Source of the DNA: Ralstonia sp. ASV6
Lineage (GTDB): Bacteria; Pseudomonadota; Gammaproteobacteria; Burkholderiales; Burkholderiaceae
Assembly (NCBI RefSeq): GCF_016429285.1
Contig: NZ_JAELUI010000028.1
Coordinates: 1 to 47,599, forward strand
Reading direction: 5' to 3'
DNA: 47,599 nt
Shown: positions 8,385 through 16,227 of the stretch, piece after piece
How the letters are laid out: each line of letters opens with the position of its first letter
Position numbering within the stretch: position 1 is the first letter of the stretch
The notes under the pieces: model-generated
Databases searched by the model: none
The model's input: only the letters and a program-made list of their open reading frames with translations
Told to the model about the DNA's origin: nothing
Program-made: the position numbers and the translations under genes

Positions 8385-9044
8385 TCAATCTGGTTTGCGT
8401 GCGGGAACAGCGGCCGGAATGTTGCCATCCAGCAGCACGCGTGCCGTACGCGGCAGGCTCTTGATGAGGCGCGGCGCATCGGTGCCGAAAGTCTGGCTGG
8501 CGGTATAGGCGCCCTCGATCAGGAAGGCAAGGTCATCGGCCAGGGCATCCGGGTCGGTGGCGCCGGCAGCTTCGGCACGATCCCGCAGGCGCGTGAGCAG
8601 CTGCGCCTTGTTGCGCCGGACGAACTGCCGCGCAGAATGCGACGGGTCTGGAAACTCCGCCGCCACATTCACGAAAGGGCAGCCCCGGTAACCCGGGCGC
8701 GAGGCGCGTTCGGATACATCGATAAAGAACTGCAGCAGTTGCGCGCGCGCATCGTCCGGGTGCTTGGCCATGCTCGCGTTGAAATAGCCCCAGAAGTTCT
8801 CGTCGCTGCGCTCCAGGTAAGCGAGGACGAGATCGTCCTTCGACTTGAACTGGCGGTACAGGCTCATCTTGTTGACGCCGGCGCGCTCAACCACCGCCTC
8901 CACACCCACGGCACGCACGCCTTCGTAGTAAAACAACTCGCGCGCGGCTTCCAGCAGGCTGGCGTGCGCATCCTCACCGCTGACGCGGCGGGAGGGCGTT
9001 TTCTCGGCGGTGGAAGAAAGGGCACGGGGCCCGCGTGCTGCCAT
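8385..9044 (-). CDS. TetR/AcrR family repressor of the divergent MFS gene
   Basis: 219 aa from ATG 9044, which has AGGAGT 8 bases upstream; the reading from 9113 would start inside an operator. N-terminal helix-turn-helix about residues 24-70 (ending in ...VVERAGVNKMSLYRQFKSKDDLV); the rest is a helical ligand domain resembling TetR_C proteins of the YcdC/AefR kind. Divergently placed against the MFS gene at 9227, with two 16-bp operator-like repeats between them. Likely represses both genes and is released by a small molecule exported by the carrier; the ligand is unknown. Confidence 0.92.
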   Translation of the reverse strand: MAARGPRALSSTAEKTPSRRVSGEDAHASLLEAARELFYYEGVRAVGVEAVVERAGVNKMSLYRQFKSKDDLVLAYLERSDENFWGYFNASMAKHPDDARAQLLQFFIDVSERASRPGYRGCPFVNVAAEFPDPSHSARQFVRRNKAQLLTRLRDRAEAAGATDPDALADDLAFLIEGAYTASQTFGTDAPRLIKSLPRTARVLLDGNIPAAVPARKPD

Positions 9045-9113
9045 GTGATGACTCCTGCAACCGTGGCGAGCAAACCAACCCCAGCCACGTCGATGACATT
9101 CCAAGCTTGACAT

Positions 9114-9129
9114 GTTACCGAGCGGTACC
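9114..9129. promoter_or_regulatory. Operator 1 of the TetR/MFS pair
   Basis: GTTACCGAGCGGTACC: arms GTTACCG/CGGTA(c)C around two bases, one mismatch. Same motif as the site at 9148-9163, 34 bases away centre to centre, about three helix turns, in the divergent promoter region. Confidence 0.75.
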
Positions 9130-9147
9130 TACCATCGCAAGCACGTT

Positions 9148-9163
9148 GTTACCGGTCGGTAAC
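9148..9163. promoter_or_regulatory. Operator 2 of the TetR/MFS pair
   Basis: GTTACCGGTCGGTAAC: perfect 7-bp arms around a 2-base centre. Matches the TnACCGnnCGGTnA shape common among TetR-family operators. Lies 64 bases before the MFS start. Confidence 0.8.
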
Positions 9164-9226
9164 GAATAGCGCATTGTCGAGCCCACAAGAAACAAGAATC
9201 GAACACAGGAATCGGACGCCCCTCCC

Positions 9227-10534
9227 ATGCAGAGACTTGCCCGCCTCATTGCCCCACGCTTTCACTACAGCTGGATCGCCCTGGCCGTGGTGTTCCTGAT
9301 CCTGCTGTGCGCGGCCGGCACGCGTGCCACGCCCAGCGTGATGATGCTGCCGCTTGAGCACGAGTTCGGCTGGAGCCGCGGCACGATATCGCTGGCCATT
9401 TCGATCGGCATTGCGCTGTATGGGCTGACGGGGCCGTTTGCGGCGGCGTCGATGCAGTACTTTGGTATCCGCCGGACGGTGCTGGTTGCGCTGGCGGTGC
9501 TGGTATCGGGCACGGCGCTCTCGGCAATGATGCGCGAGCCTTGGCAGATGGTGCTGCTGTGGGGCGTGATGGTAGGCGGCGGCACGGGCGTGGCGGCCAT
9601 CACCCTGGGCGCCACGGTGGTCAACCGCTGGTTCACCTCGCACCGTGGGCTGGCCATGGGCATCCTGACGGCCAGTTCGGCCACCGGCCAGCTCGTTTTC
9701 CTGCCGATGATGGCGGCAGTGGTCGAGCGCTACGGCTGGCGCCCGGTGGTGCTGATTGTGGCTGGCGCGCTGACGCTGCTGCTGCCGATCGTTGCGATGC
9801 TGCTGCCGGAGTCGCCCAAGAGCGTGGGCCTGCGCACCTACGGCGAGCCGGCCGACGCGCCGGAGGTTGACCAAGGCCCGCGTGCCAACCCGATCGTGCT
9901 GGCCATGAACACGCTGGTACAGGCAGCACGCAAGCGCGATTTCTGGCTGCTCTTCTTCAGCTTCTTCATCTGCGGCGCCAGCACCAACGGCTATATCGGC
10001 ACGCACTTCATCGCCATGTGCGCGGACCACGGCCTGACCGAGGTCAAGGGCGCAAGCCTACTGGCTGTCATGGGGATCTTCGACCTGGTGGGGACCACGC
10101 TGTCGGGCTGGTTGTCCGACCGCTACAACAGCCGCGTGCTGCTGTTCTGGTACTACGGCCTGCGCGGGCTGTCGCTCATCTATCTGCCGTATGCGTTCGG
10201 CTTCGAGTTCTTCGGCCTGCCAGTGTTTGCGCTCTTCTACGGGCTGGACTGGATTGCCACCGTGCCGCCCACCGTGCGCCTGACCAACGATGTGTTCGGC
10301 AAGGCTGCAGCGCCCATCGTCTTTGGCTGGATCGTTGCGGGGCACCAGTTGGGGGCGGCGTTTGCCACGCTGGGCGCGGGCATGATGCGCTCCACGCTGG
10401 GCAACTACACGCTCGCCTCGATGATCTCGGGCGGGCTGTGTGTCGCGGGTGCCTTCCTGGTGCTGCGCATCCATCGCACGCCCAAGCAAGATGCCGAGCG
10501 TGCGGGTCAGCCGGTTACCGCACAATCGGCGTAA
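9227..10534 (+). CDS. MFS transporter under TetR control
   Basis: 435 aa, about 12 hydrophobic segments. Opens with RFHYSWIALAVVFLILLC and carries the pattern typical of the oxalate/formate- and monocarboxylate-like MFS branch (PSVMMLPLEHEFGWSRGTIS near helix 1-2). The loop 2-3 motif is weak; SGWLSDRYNSRVLLFWYYGLRG in the second half is the matching conserved loop. Probably a proton-driven exporter or importer of a small organic molecule. The stop abuts the modA stop on the other strand with no base between. Paired divergently with TetR 8385-9044, so it is presumably induced by its substrate. Confidence 0.9.
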   Translation: MQRLARLIAPRFHYSWIALAVVFLILLCAAGTRATPSVMMLPLEHEFGWSRGTISLAISIGIALYGLTGPFAAASMQYFGIRRTVLVALAVLVSGTALSAMMREPWQMVLLWGVMVGGGTGVAAITLGATVVNRWFTSHRGLAMGILTASSATGQLVFLPMMAAVVERYGWRPVVLIVAGALTLLLPIVAMLLPESPKSVGLRTYGEPADAPEVDQGPRANPIVLAMNTLVQAARKRDFWLLFFSFFICGASTNGYIGTHFIAMCADHGLTEVKGASLLAVMGIFDLVGTTLSGWLSDRYNSRVLLFWYYGLRGLSLIYLPYAFGFEFFGLPVFALFYGLDWIATVPPTVRLTNDVFGKAAAPIVFGWIVAGHQLGAAFATLGAGMMRSTLGNYTLASMISGGLCVAGAFLVLRIHRTPKQDAERAGQPVTAQSA

Positions 10535-11320
10535 TTACGGCTTCAGGAAGCCGTACTTGGCCAGCACTGCCTGGCCAGCCGGCGACATCACGAAGGCCAC
10601 AAAGTCGGCCGCCTGCTGCGGCTGCTTCGTGCCAGACGTCACGGCAATCGGGTAGGTAAGCGGCACGTTCAGCGGCACGGGGCTCGCCACCTTCACCTTG
10701 TCCGCCGCGATGGCGGCATCAGTGGAAAACACCAGGCCCGCTTCGACCTCACCGCGCGAAACATAGTCCAGGGCCTGGCGCACGTTCTGCGCCAGCACCG
10801 CCTTGGCTTCCACCGGCTCCCACAGCTTGGCGGCTTCCAGCGCACGCTTGGCATAGCGGCCCACCGGCACCGACGCCGGGTTGCCGATCGCCACGCGCTT
10901 CACCTCGGGCTTGGTCAGATCCGTCAGCGCGTGCACGGGCACCGTGCCCGTGGTCGGCACAATCAGCACGAGCTGGTTGGCCACGAAGTCATGGCGCGTT
11001 TCGGTCTTGATGACTTTCTCGTCCACGGCCTTGTTCATTGCTTCCTGATCGGCGGAGGCAAACACGTCGGCGGGGGCGCCCTTGACGATTTGCTGCATCA
11101 GCACGTCCGACGCGCCAAAGTTGAGCACGACCTTGGTGTCGGGATGCTGCGCTTCGTATTGCTGCGCAATCATCTTGAAGGCGTTGGTCAGGCTGGCGGC
11201 AGCCGAGACGACCAGGTCAGCGGCGTGCGCCGGCGCAGCCAGGCCCAGCGACAGCGCAGCAACCAGACCCATGGCGCGCACTTGCGCCCGAAGTGACAAA
11301 CCCTGCGAGAAACATTGCAT
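10535..11320 (-). CDS. modA: Molybdate ABC transporter substrate-binding protein ModA
   Basis: 261 aa with a Sec signal peptide (cleavage after A-P-A-H-A, about residue 33) and the ModA core: L-V-V-S-A-A-A-S-L-T-N-A-F at the mature N-terminus, F-G-A-S-D-V-L-M-Q-Q-I near 70-80, G-A-P-A-D-V-F-A-S-A-D-Q, and the C-terminal YPIAVTSGTKQPQQAADFV. By family it binds molybdate or tungstate in the periplasm. No modB or modC lies next to it: the neighbours are an MFS gene (convergent) and a LysR gene. A ModE-like box stands 30 bases upstream of its start, supporting the assignment and implying repression when molybdate is plentiful. The permease must be elsewhere. Confidence 0.93.
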   Translation of the reverse strand: MQCFSQGLSLRAQVRAMGLVAALSLGLAAPAHAADLVVSAAASLTNAFKMIAQQYEAQHPDTKVVLNFGASDVLMQQIVKGAPADVFASADQEAMNKAVDEKVIKTETRHDFVANQLVLIVPTTGTVPVHALTDLTKPEVKRVAIGNPASVPVGRYAKRALEAAKLWEPVEAKAVLAQNVRQALDYVSRGEVEAGLVFSTDAAIAADKVKVASPVPLNVPLTYPIAVTSGTKQPQQAADFVAFVMSPAGQAVLAKYGFLKP

Positions 11321-11350
11321 GAAAGCCCCGAATGCGCCGTAGAAAGATCA

Positions 11351-11376
11351 GCGTAATATACGATCCGATATAACGC
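11351..11376. promoter_or_regulatory. ModE-like molybdate box upstream of modA
   Basis: GCGTAATAT, 8 bases, ATATAACGC: 9-bp arms with a single mismatch, close to the ModE recognition pattern (CGnTATAT...ATATAnCG). It sits where the modA promoter and transcription start are expected. No modE gene is present in the window. Confidence 0.75.
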
Positions 11377-11429
11377 TCGGTCAACGCACCCGCACGCATC
11401 CCGGGTATCACGCAATGCTCATGGGGGGG

Positions 11430-12302
11430 TCAGGTGCTGCGCGCCGCTTCATCAATGCAATCGGCCAGGCGACTGGCAATCGGCTGGCGGCTATGGCGTG
11501 GGCGCTCGATCAGGCCGATCTCGCGATAGAAGGTGTCATCGCCCAAGCTGATGGCGCGCACGCCGGGTGGCCAGGCGCCTTGCCCGGCAGTCTGCGGGGC
11601 AAGCGCCACGCCCTGCCCGCGCGCCACAAGCAGCGACATGCCTTGCAGTTCGTCGAGCTCAATCACGTCGTGTGCGGTGATGTGCTGGTCGCGCAGGAAC
11701 TGGTCGACGCGGCGGCCACCGAACGAGCGGCGGTCATAGCGGATGAACGGTTGGTGCTCCAGCAAGACGCGCCAGTCGTCGCCGGGCAGGCTGTCGGGCA
11801 CAAGCAGTACGAAAGGCTCAGCCACCAGCGTGCGCCATTCGAGATCGGCAGGCACGGCAAACGGCGGGCGAATCAGCACGGCCAAGTCGATCTCGCCAGC
11901 ATCCACCAACCCGAGCAGATCGAGCGACACGCCTGGCACGATACGCGTGCGGCAATGCGGGAACTCGACGCGAAACTGGGCCACCGCGTCCACCAGGAAC
12001 GACGCCTGCACCGAGGCAATCGCGCCAATGCGCACGAGGCCACGCTGCTCGCTGCCGCTGGCTTGCTCACCAAGCCGGTCGTACAGGGTGACGATGTGCT
12101 CGGCCAGCGCCAGCGCATCACGCCCGGCGGCATTGAGCGTGGCCGAGCGACCGGTACGATCAAACAGCTGAAAACCAAGCGACTCCTCCAGCCGCTGGAT
12201 CTGCGCGCTTACCGCCGATTGCGTGAGGCCGATGCGCTCACCCGCGCCCGCAAAGGTGCCGTGCCGGGCAACGGCAATGAAGGTCTTGAGTTCTCGAAGC
12301 AT
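11430..12302 (-). CDS. LysR family transcriptional regulator
   Basis: 290 aa. N-terminal winged helix about residues 1-60 (LKTFIAVARHGTFAGAGERI, LTQSAVSAQIQRLEESLGFQLF) followed by a periplasmic-binding-protein-like effector domain (from about residue 90, VRIGAIASVQASFL). Same strand and 69 bases downstream of the MHS-type carrier at 12372-13694, so it may regulate that gene; it also lies 110 bases upstream of modA, but the ModE box there argues for separate control. Effector unknown. Confidence 0.92.
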   Translation of the reverse strand: MLRELKTFIAVARHGTFAGAGERIGLTQSAVSAQIQRLEESLGFQLFDRTGRSATLNAAGRDALALAEHIVTLYDRLGEQASGSEQRGLVRIGAIASVQASFLVDAVAQFRVEFPHCRTRIVPGVSLDLLGLVDAGEIDLAVLIRPPFAVPADLEWRTLVAEPFVLLVPDSLPGDDWRVLLEHQPFIRYDRRSFGGRRVDQFLRDQHITAHDVIELDELQGMSLLVARGQGVALAPQTAGQGAWPPGVRAISLGDDTFYREIGLIERPRHSRQPIASRLADCIDEAARST

Positions 12303-12371
12303 TGGGGTCTTTCGGGTCTGCGCAATTCGGCGCTACGGCGATACGAAGCGACCCCAAGCATACTCGCCGCG

Positions 12372-13694
12372 TTACTGCAGCGCCTCCTGCGCCGTCTCAC
12401 GCAAACCCACGAGCGCCATGAGCGCAACCAGCGCTCCGCCCACCAGCAAAAAGCCGGGCATCAGCAGATTGCCGGTCTGGCCGATCAACGCGGTGGCCAC
12501 ATACGGCGTGATGCCGCCGCCCACGATGGCGCCGATGTTGAAGCTGAACGCCATGCCGGTGTAGCGCACGCGGGTGGGAAACTGCTCGGCGTAGGTCGGA
12601 TAGCCGACGGACTGCACGATCGGCAGCGGCAGCGCCACCACCATCATCGCGAGGAAGGCCAGGCCGATGTTGTGTCGATCCATCAGCACCATCATCGGCA
12701 GCACGAGCACCGCGTACCCGATAAACCCTGCCGCCAATACCTTGCGGCGGCCGACGCGGTCGGACAAGGCACCGAATACCGGCATCAGGAACGCCATGCT
12801 GATGCTCACGAACGCGAGAATCCAGTAGACGGTGGTCTTGTCGTACTTCAGATGCGTGGTGAGATAGAGGTTCATGAAGACCAGCCCGACCCAATAGCCG
12901 ACGTTCTGGCCGAAGGCGAGCAGCGTCACGCGCAGCACGCTGCTGCCATGTTCACGCATGACTTCACTCAAGGGGGCCTTGGGTGGTTCGTGATGCGCCT
13001 GGAACTGCTGGAACGAGACGGACTCCTCTACGCGACGGCGCACCATGGACGACACGATCACCATCGGAATCGCCATCAGAAACGGGATGCGCCAACCCCA
13101 GGCCTGCATTTGCTCGGCACCGAGGATGACGCTGGACAGCCCGCACACCGTGGCCGCCAGCGCACCGCCGATGGCCACCCCCACCGGCGTGAACGCACCG
13201 TAAAAGCCACGCTGACCACGCGGGGCGGATTCCGCCACGTACGCCGCCGCGCCCGTCACCTCGCCACCGGCAAAGAAGCCCTGCGCCAGCCGGATCAATA
13301 ACAGCAGCACCGGCGCGATCAGCCCCGCACTGGCCGCCGTGGGCAGCAGCCCCACCAACCCCGTCGCCACGCCCATGCCGATCACGGTCACCAGCAGGAT
13401 CGCGCGGCGGCCCAGCCGATCGCCCAACCTGCCGAGCACGATGCCGCCCACCGGCCGCATCAGGAATGCGCTGCCGAACACAGCCAGGATGGCGAGCAGC
13501 GATGCGGCAGCGTTGTCGCCAGGAAAGAACATTGGGCCGATGGTGCTGGCCAGGTAACCGTAGACGCCAAACTCGTAGTACTCGATGGCAGTGCCGGCAG
13601 CAGCGGCAAGCGCGGCCTTGCGGGCAGTGATCTTGGCGTCGGATACCGCTGGCGCGTCGGCCAACGGCAAAGCAGAAGCGGGGGCGCTGGACAT
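12372..13694 (-). CDS. MFS transporter, metabolite:H+ symporter (MHS) type
   Basis: 440 aa from ATG 13694 (AAGGAAGAG upstream). Twelve predicted helices; the N-terminal motif G-T-A-I-E-Y-Y-E-F-G-V-Y-G-Y and the loop 2-3 motif GRLGDRLGRRAILLVTV, with FGALSDRVGRRKVLA in the second half, place it in the MHS branch that carries organic acids, betaines and aromatic acids. The family usually has E-(W/Y)-(Y/F)-D in the first helix; here it is E-Y-Y-E. Likely inner-membrane uptake; substrate not deducible. Followed by a LysR gene on the same strand. Confidence 0.9.
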   Translation of the reverse strand: MSSAPASALPLADAPAVSDAKITARKAALAAAAGTAIEYYEFGVYGYLASTIGPMFFPGDNAAASLLAILAVFGSAFLMRPVGGIVLGRLGDRLGRRAILLVTVIGMGVATGLVGLLPTAASAGLIAPVLLLLIRLAQGFFAGGEVTGAAAYVAESAPRGQRGFYGAFTPVGVAIGGALAATVCGLSSVILGAEQMQAWGWRIPFLMAIPMVIVSSMVRRRVEESVSFQQFQAHHEPPKAPLSEVMREHGSSVLRVTLLAFGQNVGYWVGLVFMNLYLTTHLKYDKTTVYWILAFVSISMAFLMPVFGALSDRVGRRKVLAAGFIGYAVLVLPMMVLMDRHNIGLAFLAMMVVALPLPIVQSVGYPTYAEQFPTRVRYTGMAFSFNIGAIVGGGITPYVATALIGQTGNLLMPGFLLVGGALVALMALVGLRETAQEALQ

Positions 13695-14039
13695 GGTGTG
13701 GCTCTTCCTTTGGTTTGATGAACACGACATTCCGGCTTCACGCTCTGTTTATTTTCGGCGTGAATACCTTGGAATCCGGTAATGGCAAGAGCTATGCCAG
13801 CGCAATTGATTCTGTTTTTATGGCTTTTAGCGCGACCGCTCTCCTGGGCAACGGTGATGCCCATTTTGCAATCCTGCTGACGGAATCTCGACACGTTTGC
13901 GGTGCATGGCCTGCACCATCCTTGCCGCCCGCGTCACTACGCCATTTGCGGCGTTACCCGGGCGCGACGGAAACGCAAGACGAACGCTCCCACGGGTTGC
14001 CAAAGACAACCCGACTTCGCTCAAAACATGGATAAATCA

Positions 14040-14084
14040 GCCCGTAAATAAAAATCGCCAATTCAACGATCTCTATTTACGGGC
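14040..14084. repeat. 11-bp perfect inverted repeat GCCCGTAAATA / TATTTACGGGC
   Basis: Arms 14040-14050 and 14074-14084 with a 23-base loop. Its right arm overlaps the left arm of a second hairpin (14081-14106), giving mutually exclusive structures in the RNA downstream of the VOC gene. Confidence 0.7.
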
Positions 14085-14106
14085 CGGTCTTTTAAAGCGC
14101 CGGCCC
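14081..14106 (-). terminator. GC-rich hairpin directly behind the VOC gene
   Basis: Arms GGGCCGG (14081-14087) and CCGGCCC (14100-14106) with a 12-base AU-rich loop, 7 bases past the VOC stop. There is no clean U-run, so it may be a weak or factor-assisted terminator or an mRNA 3' stabiliser. Confidence 0.45.
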
Positions 14107-14113
14107 GATCGAT

Positions 14114-14557
14114 TTACTTGGCAAACAGCGATGCCATATTGGCAAACGCCTTCATCTCCATCGCATTGCCCGACGGATCGAGAAAGAACATCGTGGCCTG
14201 CTCGCCCACTTCGCCCTTGAAGCGGATGTGCGGCTCGATGATGAAGTCGATGCCGGCAGCGCGCAGCTTGTCGGCGGCGGCTTCCCACTCGGCCATGGAG
14301 AGCACGACGCCAAAGTGGCGCACCGGCACGTTGTCGCCATCGACGGCACTGGTCTTGCGGTGGCCGATTTCATCCGGCGCGAGGTGAGCAACGATCTGGT
14401 GGCCGTAGAAGTTGAAGTCGACCCAGTCCGGCGAACTCCGCCCCTCGGGGCAGCCGAGCACATCGCCATAGAAGGCGCGCGCCGCAGCAATATCGTGCAC
14501 GGGGAACGCAAGGTGGAACGGGGCAAGCACAGGCCGGACGTCGTTTTGGTCGCTCAT
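14114..14557 (-). CDS. VOC family (glyoxalase/dioxygenase-like) protein
   Basis: 147 aa from ATG 14557; a TTG four codons earlier is possible but less likely. One complete VOC module pair: [25 protein letters not shown] at the start (metal-ligand His and the characteristic AxxFYxxVLG), [12 protein letters not shown] in the middle and [16 protein letters not shown] at the end (Glu ligand). Such proteins bind a divalent metal; many act as glyoxalases, fosfomycin-resistance-like enzymes or dioxygenases. The sequence resembles uncharacterised 'glyoxalase' relatives of about this length; substrate unknown. It appears to be a single-gene unit. Confidence 0.85.
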   Translation of the reverse strand: MSDQNDVRPVLAPFHLAFPVHDIAAARAFYGDVLGCPEGRSSPDWVDFNFYGHQIVAHLAPDEIGHRKTSAVDGDNVPVRHFGVVLSMAEWEAAADKLRAAGIDFIIEPHIRFKGEVGEQATMFFLDPSGNAMEMKAFANMASLFAK

Positions 14558-14721
14558 GGGGTAGGGCAATCAATCTTGAATGGTTGGAATCAGGCGGCGC
14601 CGGCACGCGGGAGGGGGGGCCACCCACGCACCAGGCAACGTGGATGAGTCTATGCGCATCCATTCATCCACAAAAGCGATGTTTTTTTGCACTGAGCCCC
14701 ATGAATTTCGATGAATCAGAC

Positions 14722-14746
14722 AAAAAAGAAGCCGCACAACGGCGGC
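14722..14746 (-). terminator. Likely intrinsic terminator downstream of the GNAT gene
   Basis: On the minus strand: GCCGC, 6-base loop, GCGGC, followed by TTCTTTTTT. It stands about 60 bases past the GNAT stop, after a second strong hairpin. Confidence 0.6.
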
Positions 14747-14764
14747 GAAAGAGACACACGGTAG

Positions 14765-14791
14765 GCGTGCCTGCATGGGCAGCAGGCACGC
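14765..14791. repeat. 10-bp perfect inverted repeat behind the GNAT gene
   Basis: GCGTGCCTGC, loop of 7, GCAGGCACGC, 14 bases past the GNAT stop (14805). A very stable hairpin without its own U-run; together with the structure at 14722-14746 it probably closes the transcript. Confidence 0.65.
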
Positions 14792-14804
14792 AAATACGGA
14801 ACAG

Positions 14805-15383
14805 TCAGGCGAAAGCAAATGGCGTGATGGCCGCCTCGACCTGCGCCAGCGGCAGGCGCACAGAGCACACGGTGGCATCGCCCGGCACGGCGGCGACACG
14901 GAAACCGGCATCGCGCGCCAGGCCGATCATGCGGCGGTTGGTGGAAAGCACTTCGCCAAAGACTTCGCGGGCGCCAGATACGCGTGCCGCCCGCACCAGG
15001 GTGGCAAACAGGCGCCGGCCCACGCCCTTGCCCTGCCATGCATCGGCCACCAGCATGGCGAACTCGGCCACACCGTCTTCAATGACGAAGCGGCCATCGG
15101 CGATCAGGTCTTCGCCAGTGCCATCCGCGCGGGCCACGCTCACGACCAGCGCCATGTGATTCACGTAGTCGATTTGCGTGTAGGCGGCGAGCATCTCGTC
15201 GGACAGCCGCCCGCCGCCCACCAGAAAGCGCGCATAGCGCGACTCGGACGACAACCCCTCGACCAGGGCGGCCTCCAATGGGGCGTCTTGCGGCAGAATC
15301 GGGCGCACGGTGGCGATGGAGCCGTCGTGCATGGTCCAGCGGTCGATCCATTCGGCGGGATAACGGTGGATGGTATACAGCAT
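14805..15383 (-). CDS. GNAT family N-acetyltransferase
   Basis: 192 aa; GGAG lies 9 bases before the ATG. The core motif D-A-W-Q-G-K-G-V-G-R-R-L-F (about residues 113-125) is the acetyl-CoA binding loop (Q-x-x-G-x-G), preceded by EFAMLVAD. The N-terminal part (YPAEWIDRWTMHDGSIATVRPILPQD) matches the GNAT domain found at the C-terminus of Pat-type protein acetyltransferases, so protein lysine or small amine acetylation are both possible. Divergent from the HxlR gene with a shared 130-base regulatory region. Confidence 0.88.
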   Translation of the reverse strand: MLYTIHRYPAEWIDRWTMHDGSIATVRPILPQDAPLEAALVEGLSSESRYARFLVGGGRLSDEMLAAYTQIDYVNHMALVVSVARADGTGEDLIADGRFVIEDGVAEFAMLVADAWQGKGVGRRLFATLVRAARVSGAREVFGEVLSTNRRMIGLARDAGFRVAAVPGDATVCSVRLPLAQVEAAITPFAFA

Positions 15384-15473
15384 GGGGATCTCCTCACGCG
15401 ATGGATCGTTTTATGGCTGCCAGCGCGGGATCGCCGCCTGACTTTTTAATTTGAACCTAGATTAGCAGAAACC

Positions 15474-15496
15474 CTGACTTTTGCAAGTAAAGTCAG
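15474..15496. promoter_or_regulatory. Operator-like inverted repeat CTGACTTT-N7-AAAGTCAG
   Basis: Perfect 8-bp arms in the divergent GNAT/hxlR control region. It overlaps the -35 element of the hxlR promoter. A further half-site CTGACTTT lies at 15438-15445. Best guess: the HxlR protein's own operator, which would also touch the divergent GNAT promoter. Confidence 0.7.
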
Positions 15497-15509
15497 AATT
15501 GACTATGAT
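15481..15509 (+). promoter_or_regulatory. Sigma-70 type promoter of the HxlR gene
   Basis: -35 TTGCAA (15481-15486), 17-base spacer, -10 TATGAT (15504-15509). The first base of the ATG (15516) is 7 bases past the -10, so the transcript is expected to begin at or next to the start codon (leaderless). Confidence 0.7.
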
Positions 15510-15515
15510 TTTGGT

Positions 15516-16058
15516 ATGAGAATCCCGGAACCCTTCACCGTCCCTGCGGCGTCCGAGTTGGTGACGTCAATGGAGGAGCCTTGCTCGATCGCGGCGGCGG
15601 TATCGATCGTCGGTGAGAAGTGGACGCTGCTCGTCCTGCGCGAAGCGTTCTCAGGCGTGACGCGATTTGATGAGTTCCTGCGCCGCACGGGGTGCTCGAC
15701 GGCGATCCTGTCGTCACGGCTCAAGGCGCTGGTGGCGTACGGCATCCTGCGCCGCGTGCCCTACCAGGAGCCGGGCGACCGCGTGCGCGATGCGTACCGG
15801 CTCACACGTGCGGGCGTCGATCTGCTGCCCGCCATCGTGGCGCTCATGCAATGGGGCGACCGTTATCTGACGCCCGACGGTGAAGGCCCCATGTTGTTGC
15901 GCGACCGCGAGAGCGGCACGCCGATCCACGTGGCGCTGGTCAACGCGCTGGGCGAACCGGTGGCGCCCAAGAACTCGATGCGCGAGCCAAACCCACGTTA
16001 CAGCCATGGCAAGAATCCGCCGACGGATGACGCCGGCACGCCAACGGTCAACGGGTAA
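15516..16058 (+). CDS. HxlR/MarR-like transcriptional regulator
   Basis: 180 aa. Typical HxlR winged helix: PCSIAAAVSIVGEKWTLLVL (about residues 22-41), then F-x-E/D-F-L-R-R-T-G-C-S-T-A-I-L-S-S-R-L-K-A-L recognition helix and a wing ending Y-R-L-T-R-A-G. A ~60-residue C-terminal tail is longer than in the smallest members. Cys23 and Cys60 could be redox- or ligand-sensitive; that is speculation. The ATG at 15516 has no ribosome-binding site but lies exactly at the predicted transcription start; an alternative ATG at codon 19 (15570) also has none. Likely autoregulated through 15474-15496. Confidence 0.9.
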   Translation: MRIPEPFTVPAASELVTSMEEPCSIAAAVSIVGEKWTLLVLREAFSGVTRFDEFLRRTGCSTAILSSRLKALVAYGILRRVPYQEPGDRVRDAYRLTRAGVDLLPAIVALMQWGDRYLTPDGEGPMLLRDRESGTPIHVALVNALGEPVAPKNSMREPNPRYSHGKNPPTDDAGTPTVNG

Positions 16059-16105
16059 CACACAACTTTACACGTTAGCCGAAACCCCCTATCGTCGCGG
16101 ATGGA

Positions 16106-16119
16106 CGGGCGTACGCCCG
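16106..16119. repeat. 14-bp perfect palindrome CGGGCGTACGCCCG
   Basis: It can fold as a 5-bp GC stem with a GTAC loop followed by GCTTTTGG, i.e. a weak terminator for the HxlR gene, or serve as an operator ahead of the GntR gene at 16228. The sequence does not decide between these. Confidence 0.5.
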
Positions 16120-16154
16120 GCTTTTGGCCGTCTTTTCTAAAGTCATCCCGCACT

Positions 16155-16179
16155 TGGTCGTTCACTCTTCTGACGACCA
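16155..16179. promoter_or_regulatory. Inverted repeat TGGTCGT-N11-ACGACCA before the HutC-type gene
   Basis: Perfect 7-bp arms 18 bases apart centre to centre, 49 bases before the GntR/HutC start. Its outer TGGT...ACCA ends echo the HutC/GntR operator at 3159, although the spacing is longer. Possible autoregulatory site. Confidence 0.45.
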
Positions 16180-16227
16180 CCCTTTCCGATCTCGACCTCG
16201 CCGCACACGCACGGACCCACGACCGCC

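Larger units (their letters stand above)
13695..14113. other. Intergenic region of about 420 bases with two overlapping inverted repeats
   Basis: No gene supported. Upstream of the MHS gene it is AT-richer than average and should hold that gene's promoter. Near the VOC end it contains two inverted repeats that share four bases (14040-14050 with 14074-14084, and 14081-14087 with 14100-14106), so only one hairpin can form at a time. A short GGTGCA-N5-TGCACC repeat lies near 13900. Confidence 0.55.

Noticed and set aside
11415-13301. 628-codon plus-strand open frame
   Set aside because: It runs opposite both the LysR and MHS genes, is rich in His/Arg/Gln as antisense frames in GC-rich DNA are, and has no domain.
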